A stretch of DNA of 60,993 nt from contig WKLE02001614.1 of assembly GCA_014885115.2 (NCBI GenBank), positions 1 to 60,993 on the forward strand. Reading direction: 5' to 3'. Origin of the DNA: Asterionellopsis glacialis (taxonomy: Eukaryota; Bacillariophyta; Plagiogrammaphyceae; Rhaphoneidales; Asterionellopsidaceae). The notes below the pieces were generated by a model. That model had not been told where the DNA came from. It did not search any database and was given only the letters and a program-made list of their open reading frames with translations. Shown piece by piece: positions 55,525 through 60,993 of this stretch (within the stretch, counting starts at the first letter, position 1; the number at the start of each line of letters is the position of its first letter). The position numbers were made by a program, and so were the translations under genes.

Positions 55525-56270
55525 ATACCGTATTACATCAATTTTTTGAGAATAAACAAATAATACGTGTGTTGTCCCTGACCAATTAACTTGACTGGAA
55601 ATGGAATGGATTGTAGATAGTTTCTAATAACATTTTAGATCATTAGAAATTGCTCCGCTTTTTGTTGAGTACTGTTTTTCAATTCCTTTTGTTGAATTCT
55701 TTGATTTCTTTTTCAGGATTAGCGCAAAGGAGACATTTCGTAAGTTGTATGTTCTAGATTGTCGTTTATGTTCAATCACAAAGAAATGATCTTTAACTCG
55801 TCCTGCTTTGACGTGAAACCAAAGGCGAAGTTATGTTGCAGGTGCGATATTTGCTTTCAGGTGAAAGAAGGAATCCATGGTTTAAGTCATTTCCTTTAGA
55901 ACTACTTCGATCTACCCCACAACGCATTGATACTTCGATTGACCACATACAGTGATGAATAACAGGTTTACATCGAGGTTGTTGTTCATCAACGCCCGAC
56001 ACGTTCATCCATAAAACATGGTAGCGGTGTAATCCCAAAAACCAAAAGTTGTGGGCAAGGTACAGAAATGAGCAATGCATGACTAATTGGAACGATTCTG
56101 ATTGTGATGATTCCGTTCCTTCCTTCCTTCAATATAAACGTACTGGACAAAACAAATAATGTAAATCTGACAGACTTGAATTCGCATGAGAAAAAAAATG
56201 TTTGCAAGGCCTGGTAGTGTGTCTGAAAATATCAAGAAAAGTCTTTCTTTACAATTTAAACAACCTTATA
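55525..56270. other. Intergenic, nothing seen
   Basis: AT-rich, no coding frame supported. It separates the antenna gene from the minus-strand MYND locus. Confidence 0.5.
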
Positions 56271-57344
56271 TTAAATTTGCACATTGACTCTATTTTTTCG
56301 AGCGTCTTGTCGTAAATTTGGTCGGAATGTACGACTTTCCAAAATGTTACCTCCATCATTTTCTAATACATGTTTCGATTCAATTTTAGCAAAGGTATGC
56401 CAAGGCATCAAACATTTCTTTTTAAGTTCTGGAAACATAAATGAGTCGAGACACATGTATAAAGATGTGATATCCGCCTCAATGCCATCACTATTATACC
56501 GTTCAAAAAGTTCCTTCAACACAAGTTTTTGCATTCTTTCTTGTGCGCAGGAAAATGCTTTACTTGACAATCTTGACTACAATATTGTGCACAATGACAT
56601 CGTGAACATGTTTTAAGACTACTATCTAATGATGATAATAATGATTCGCCACAGGCAAAGCATTCCTTCTTTGTCTTTATTACATTTTTGTACACTGCCA
56701 AGAGAAAGGTAGAAAGCGTATAAATCCGTACAGTTGAATACAGTAGTCGTTGTGCTCTTACCTTGTTTCCTCTTACAGAAAGCTCCAAACTTTCGTCATC
56801 ATTCATTTCCACAAGTTTAACTTGTTCCCAAAAAAGCTTTAGTGAATCTTCCTCTAAACTATAACATGTACGAGTAAGAAGAGAAGGAGTTTTATCATTC
56901 TTCAAACAAAGTTCATCTAAAATTAGAAACAATTGTTGAGTCCTCTCTGATACGTGAGATAAAAGCCATGAGCTCATTTCAGGAAATATAGTAGGAAAAA
57001 ATAGGCCATTTGACCTTTTGGGTTTCAGGAGGTCCACCGAACCACGCTGCACAAGTCAGATTTTCCACACCATACAACTCCTGTACTCCCCCGGCAGTCT
57101 TGGCAGCAGCTAAAGCTAAAGTAGAAGCTGCAAGTTTAGGTGACTCTAGCGTCAGCGTAGTTCACTTTTCTTCAAATTCAGTACGCCAACCGCCACCATC
57201 ACTATTATTTTTTGTTATCTCTTGTATTACAAGTTTTCTAGCATGAAATGCATCAAAAGCATTCTTTTCGATAACTGATAAACTAGTATTTCTTCCTTTC
57301 ATGAATTCCTCTGGTGTACAAAAAGATCCATCAAAACCTGTCAT
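56271..57344 (-). pseudogene. MYND zinc-finger gene, frame-broken
   Basis: Read on the minus strand, three consecutive pieces share one gene but not one frame. Piece 1 (57344 down to about 57165, ATG start) has MTGFDGSFCTPEEFMKG and ends in TGA after TEFEEK. The same frame then stays open for 50 more codons (LESPKLAASTLALAAAKTAG). Piece 2 (57052-56516) is in another frame and carries a full MYND finger: CFACGESLL, CSRCHCAQYCSQDC, KHFPAHKKEC. Piece 3 (to 56271) continues 14 nt before piece 2 stops, in the -1 frame, as LVLKELFERYNSDGIEAD. One stop and two shifts make a pseudogene likely. Unmodelled introns or sequencing errors could also explain it. Intact MYND proteins act as protein-interaction adaptors. 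Confidence 0.6.
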
Positions 57345-57879
57345 TCATGTACCTCATTATTATTTGATGTATCTCTTCCCCAATGACGAGTCATGGTGAA
57401 CAGATGTATATAGAGTATAAAATTGCAATGTCGTTGTCTTGATTGGTAGATGTGAATCTTTTGAAGTATATTTTTGTTATCTTGCCTTATATTTCTTGGA
57501 ATCTTTAGTGTGTGGATCGTTTCAATCAAGGCGTATCATGTCAACTTTGAGCATTTGCTTGCTCGGAGGGAGATTCTCTACAAAGTAAATAAAAATAAGG
57601 CTGGCGTGATGCGAGAATTCTGAAAAATTCCCAGAATCCTCGCAATGTAAAAATCCAGTACTGATCCTACATGATGACGTCAATATACCGGAGAATGTGC
57701 GTTTACGCAAAAGGTAAGAATATCTGTCGGAAGATTGGGGTCATGCAGAGAAATGAACATCAACACCCAATAGGACAGCGGTACTGGACATTGCTCTGTT
57801 TTGTTGTGAGAATAATAAGAACAACGACAATAACAACCCCTCCTTCATTGTTCAAAAATATTGTTTTCTCTATAGAACC
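57345..57879. other. Divergent intergenic, nothing seen
   Basis: This short spacer holds the 5' side of both the MYND locus and the kinase gene. No element is recognised except an ACAACGACAATAAC-type run near 57820, close to the kinase start. Confidence 0.4.
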
Positions 57880-59655
57880 ATGTTGCTACTACGGCTAGTA
57901 GGTGTTTCATCATCCACAAGATCTTTATCTACAAAGAGGAAAGCTTTTGGTGGGTGTGTCGCTACTGTCAACCTTTCAAAATGTGATAGCACTACGCTTC
58001 AACATGGAAGAACAATAACGAATTCTTCTTTTGTTGGATTGTCCTCGTCATTAGCACCACAATTCCAAGAACAAGAATTAGGGCAATTCCTATACCGTAC
58101 CTTTGCAACAACCACATCAATTGTGACTGATGAGAATAATAACAATGATGATGACAGCAGCAATCTGGACAATGATTTAGATGATTTTTGTCGTAAACAC
58201 ATGGATTTACCAACACAAGAATTTGCGTCTGGATGTAGTTTTTTACATCAAATTGCCTTGGGAATTGCACCGTCCGAGTTGGAAGTTATTTTACAGGAAC
58301 GTCCAACCCTTGTGAATTTTCGTGATTATGATCGTCGTACACCCCTGCATGTAGCTGCCTCGGAAGGTCATGCGGAGATTTGTCGATTCCTCGTTGAGAA
58401 GGGTGCACATGTCAATCGTAGTGATCGATGGGGTGGGTCACCTCTAGATGATGCACATCGACATCGACACAGTGATGTCATTACCCTGTTACGTCAACAT
58501 GGTGGAAAATTTGGTAGTCCCTCACAGGCAAATAACTTTATTACAGCAGCCTCGGAAGGTGACATCGACGAAGTCAAGGCCTTGCTGGAATATGGGAATA
58601 TTAATTTAAATGAAGCTGATTATGATAAACGAACAGCGCTCCATTTAGCAGCTGGTGAGGGACAATCTGAAATTGTTGAATTGCTTTGCAATGCTGGAGC
58701 CGATGTCAATGTACAAGATAGATGGGGCAATCGTCCGTTAGATGATGCACATCGCATTAAAAATTCAACGTGCATTGACATTTTAGCTAAATTTGGTGCG
58801 AAACACGGATGTCCCGTTTCTGCATCATCCGTGGGGAAAGAAGCCTTACTTGATCTAATGCATCAATATGGTAAGGTTCGTGGAAATGATAAACACCCCA
58901 CTATGAATTGGCATGATGTGAAAGATCTGTTGAAAGGGATCGGTGAGGAACCGACAGATGAAGTCGTGCTAAAGTTATTTGAAGTAGCCGATCTAGACAG
59001 CAATGGTTTGATTGATATTGAAGAATTCATGATGAACAGTGACGTATTCCTTGGTGGTAGACCAGCACGTATTATTTTAGTTGTGGGCGGACCAGGATCG
59101 GGTAAAGGATTGTTGAGTGAACGTCTTGTGAAGGAGTGTGGTGTAGTTCATTTGTCATCAGGTGATTTGTTACGAGATGAGGTTGCCAAGGGTACTGCAT
59201 TGGGAAAACAAGTGGAAGAAATTATGAAAAGCGGTGGTTTAGTGAGTTCCGCTATCATGGTAACATTAATGAAAAAACGAATGAAAGATCATCCAGGTAA
59301 ACGCATCCTATTGGATGGATTTCCTCGGTCGCAAGAAAACGCAAAAGATTTAGTGACGCTCTGTGGCAAACCAGAATTAGCCTTGCATTTGACGTGTGAT
59401 GACACAGTCCTATTGGAACGAATTATGAAACGTGGACAGAGTGGTGAACGATCTGATGATAATTTCCATACCGGTATCCAACGTATTCGGAATTATCACA
59501 AATATCATCATGTTGCTCTTGATTTTCTTCGAGAAGAGCATGTTCCAATTGTTTATCTAGATTGCAGTACTACCCCTGATGGTGTTTGGGAGCAATTGCG
59601 GGCTATTGGCCGTCTTATGAGATCGACCGTAAGACTACCAATTGCAGACTCATAG
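57880..59655 (+). CDS. Ankyrin / EF-hand / adenylate- or UMP-CMP-type kinase fusion
   Basis: Single exon, 591 aa, ATG at 57880. The N terminus (LLLRLVGVSSSTRSLSTKRK) is Ser/Arg-rich and lacks acids, so mitochondrial import is plausible. Two ankyrin blocks follow at about 115-205 and 215-310 (RTPLHVAASEGHAEICRFL, RTALHLAAGEGQSEIVELL). A canonical EF-hand loop lies at 371-382 (D-x-D-x-N-G-x-I-D-x-x-E), with helices either side. The kinase domain starts at 397: P-loop GGPGSGKG at 403-410, NMP site LSSGDLLRDE, DGFPRS at 489-494, and a short LID RGQSGERSDDN at 518-528, as in UMP-CMP kinase/AK1 (the usual Thr after GKG is Leu). It would phosphorylate a nucleoside monophosphate, possibly under Ca control. 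Domain order is uninterrupted in one exon. Confidence 0.88.
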   Translation: MLLLRLVGVSSSTRSLSTKRKAFGGCVATVNLSKCDSTTLQHGRTITNSSFVGLSSSLAPQFQEQELGQFLYRTFATTTSIVTDENNNNDDDSSNLDNDLDDFCRKHMDLPTQEFASGCSFLHQIALGIAPSELEVILQERPTLVNFRDYDRRTPLHVAASEGHAEICRFLVEKGAHVNRSDRWGGSPLDDAHRHRHSDVITLLRQHGGKFGSPSQANNFITAASEGDIDEVKALLEYGNINLNEADYDKRTALHLAAGEGQSEIVELLCNAGADVNVQDRWGNRPLDDAHRIKNSTCIDILAKFGAKHGCPVSASSVGKEALLDLMHQYGKVRGNDKHPTMNWHDVKDLLKGIGEEPTDEVVLKLFEVADLDSNGLIDIEEFMMNSDVFLGGRPARIILVVGGPGSGKGLLSERLVKECGVVHLSSGDLLRDEVAKGTALGKQVEEIMKSGGLVSSAIMVTLMKKRMKDHPGKRILLDGFPRSQENAKDLVTLCGKPELALHLTCDDTVLLERIMKRGQSGERSDDNFHTGIQRIRNYHKYHHVALDFLREEHVPIVYLDCSTTPDGVWEQLRAIGRLMRSTVRLPIADS

Positions 59656-60382
59656 AAAGGTAATTGATCTTTTTTTATTTCCTTTTTGATAGCCCACTAG
59701 GTATTATGCTCCTGCATTTGGCTACCGAGATCACTTTGATTTGATACTATGGCAGATAGATCAGTTTTGTCTTTTTTGAAGGTCAGTTGTAAGTATCAAA
59801 TCATGGATCATGATTTTGTTTGATGTTGAAGAATAAGATGAGCACGTACTCTCTTTAGAAAACGTAAATGGCGAGTAGATTCTCTATTGCTGTAGATATT
59901 ATTATCAATTCTAAAAGATCAGAGAGGAGAGAGGAATGAGATAAAAGTAGTAAACATGAAATATCAATACTTTTACATATTTTATAAAGCTGAGTGCTCT
60001 TTATTTTTAATTGTCAAGATGGTAGTAACTTTGTCCGAATCGTCACTGACCAGACTGTACATCGGTGGGGTGTACAGTCCGATCAGTGACGTGTACGTAC
60101 CGGTATGTAGGTCCTCTCTCTCTCTCTAGAGAACTCTAGAGAGAGTTATTATGTACACAAAAAAACAGAACAAAATGTACCGTACCTGGTACGTACAGTA
60201 TTGATGACCGCGGAAGGACTGAAAAACTTTTAGGTGATACCCAACTGGATATCAACACCCAAAACAAGGATTCGGGTTTCTTTCCCAAGAAGAATGAATA
60301 CATACTCGATTTGACTGAATCGTGAGGTGACACAATCAAGAACGACTAAAAGAAAAAAGATCTCAGTAAAATAGGCAGTAAA
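59656..60382. other. Intergenic with hairpin and palindromic words
   Basis: No gene is seen. It holds the inverted repeat at 60041, a CTCTAGAG run at 60110-60140, and GTACCTGGTAC at 60182-60192. Confidence 0.5.
60041..60091. repeat. Long imperfect inverted repeat
   Basis: CGTCACTGA...GACTGTACA on the left pairs with TGTACAGTC...TCAGTGACG on the right. The arms are 21 nt with a 3-nt internal mismatch and a 9-nt loop. It is stable enough to form a hairpin in RNA or extruded DNA. Confidence 0.75.
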
Positions 60383-60993
60383 ATGGTGGAAGTAAAGGCT
60401 AACAAGATGAAATCAGCACCACCCCCGGTCCATGCGGTTGCAGCAGTTGTGCTTATGTGCGTGTTGAGCTATTTATGTCGACCTTCTTTGGAACACATCG
60501 ACGAGGTGGCTAGAATTGATACATTTACAAAAACAGTTTTCCCATTCTTGAATTCGTCTGCATTGGGATGGATTCGAATTCTATTTGCATGTATCGTCTT
60601 CGCTACGACTCTTAAAAACATTCGGGATGGGTAAGTTTTATAATTGTATGGTTTAGTACCATGATTGGTTGTCGTTATTGCGTTACAACATTGTCTTCAG
60701 ATTCACTAAAAACATCTCATGGATACTGATTCTATTATCCTTCTCCATTTTCCGTTAGTATTGTTGCGCAGCCGACGTATTTGCCAGATTCCAAACTGGT
60801 GCAACCAACTCTTGATTTTACAGGCCCGAATGGCTTCAAAACACAAGGATTCTTCACACAGTGGGCGTGGTTGCTTCTGGGTTGCTCATTTTTATCATCA
60901 GGTTTAATTGCGCTTTTAGCTAGCAACGGGCAAGAAAATCTGATTACTCCATGGATGTTACGATCAGCATTGATTAGCTTTGAAGTTGCTGCA
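60383..60993 (+). CDS. Membrane protein, 3' end beyond window
   Basis: Exon 1 60383-60630 and exon 2 60759 to the window end are joined over a 128-nt GTAAGT...CCGTTAG intron, giving at least 161 aa in frame. Membrane-like segments are AVAAVVLMCVLSYL, GWIRILFACIVFATTL and, in exon 2, WAWLLLGCSFLSSGLIALLA, followed by PWMLRSALISFEVAA. The loop FKTQGFFTQW precedes the third segment. ATG at 60383 is the first in frame. The family is not recognised. The layout fits a small polytopic membrane protein. It lies downstream of, and in the same direction as, the kinase gene. Confidence 0.7.

Overview
The window is nuclear DNA of a diatom, or a very close photosynthetic stramenopile. The evidence is a fucoxanthin-chlorophyll a/c protein, a plastid triose-phosphate translocator, several bipartite plastid presequences with the ASAF-type cleavage motif (SASAF, TAAAF, ATSAF, AAAAF), secreted proteins with long P/S/T-rich repeats, and a few short GT-AG introns. 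No species is claimed. No tRNA, rRNA or CRISPR array was recognised.

Layout. Positions 1-8.4 kb hold two tandem minus-strand genes for large cell-surface proteins. Each joins an N-terminal bulb-lectin-like domain to P/S/T repeats; the complete copy also carries seven Cys/Trp modules and one membrane anchor. A small C2-domain gene follows at 10.5 kb. From about 11.6 to 20.9 kb lies an AT-rich, gene-poor block with decayed Cys-rich coding fragments and one intact-looking ORF joining a helicase-associated domain to a 2OG-Fe(II) oxygenase-like domain. Positions 21-26.1 kb carry the plastid sugar-phosphate transporter, an unknown plastid protein and a TPR-like protein. Positions 26.1-31.8 kb are a repeat island: palindromic GTACCTGGTAC words, a 1.39-kb TIR element with TTA target duplication, a second element nested inside it, and fold-back hairpins. 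Positions 31.8-35.9 kb hold an HSL-type esterase and a RING/coiled-coil protein. Positions 35.9-41.6 kb are a second gene desert with a tandem duplication. Positions 41.6-60.99 kb are gene-dense: aldo/keto reductase, GPI mannosyltransferase (SMP3/PIG-Z type), a divergent pair of a VWA-domain protein and a giant DUF2135-like protein, a GPI-type Cys-rich surface protein, an FCP antenna protein, a broken MYND gene, an ankyrin/EF-hand/UMP-CMP-type kinase fusion, and the first part of a membrane protein.

Functional threads. The plastid set covers light harvesting, carbon export and redox or unknown functions. The surface set (two lectin proteins and the Cys-rich protein) shares P/S/T spacers, and the GPI mannosyltransferase could serve the Cys-rich protein's anchor. 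The strongest candidates for something undescribed are the divergent VWA/DUF2135 pair with its flanking duplicated segments, the ANK-EF-kinase fusion, the lectin plus CC-W-module surface proteins, and the intergenic GTACCTGGTAC word family.
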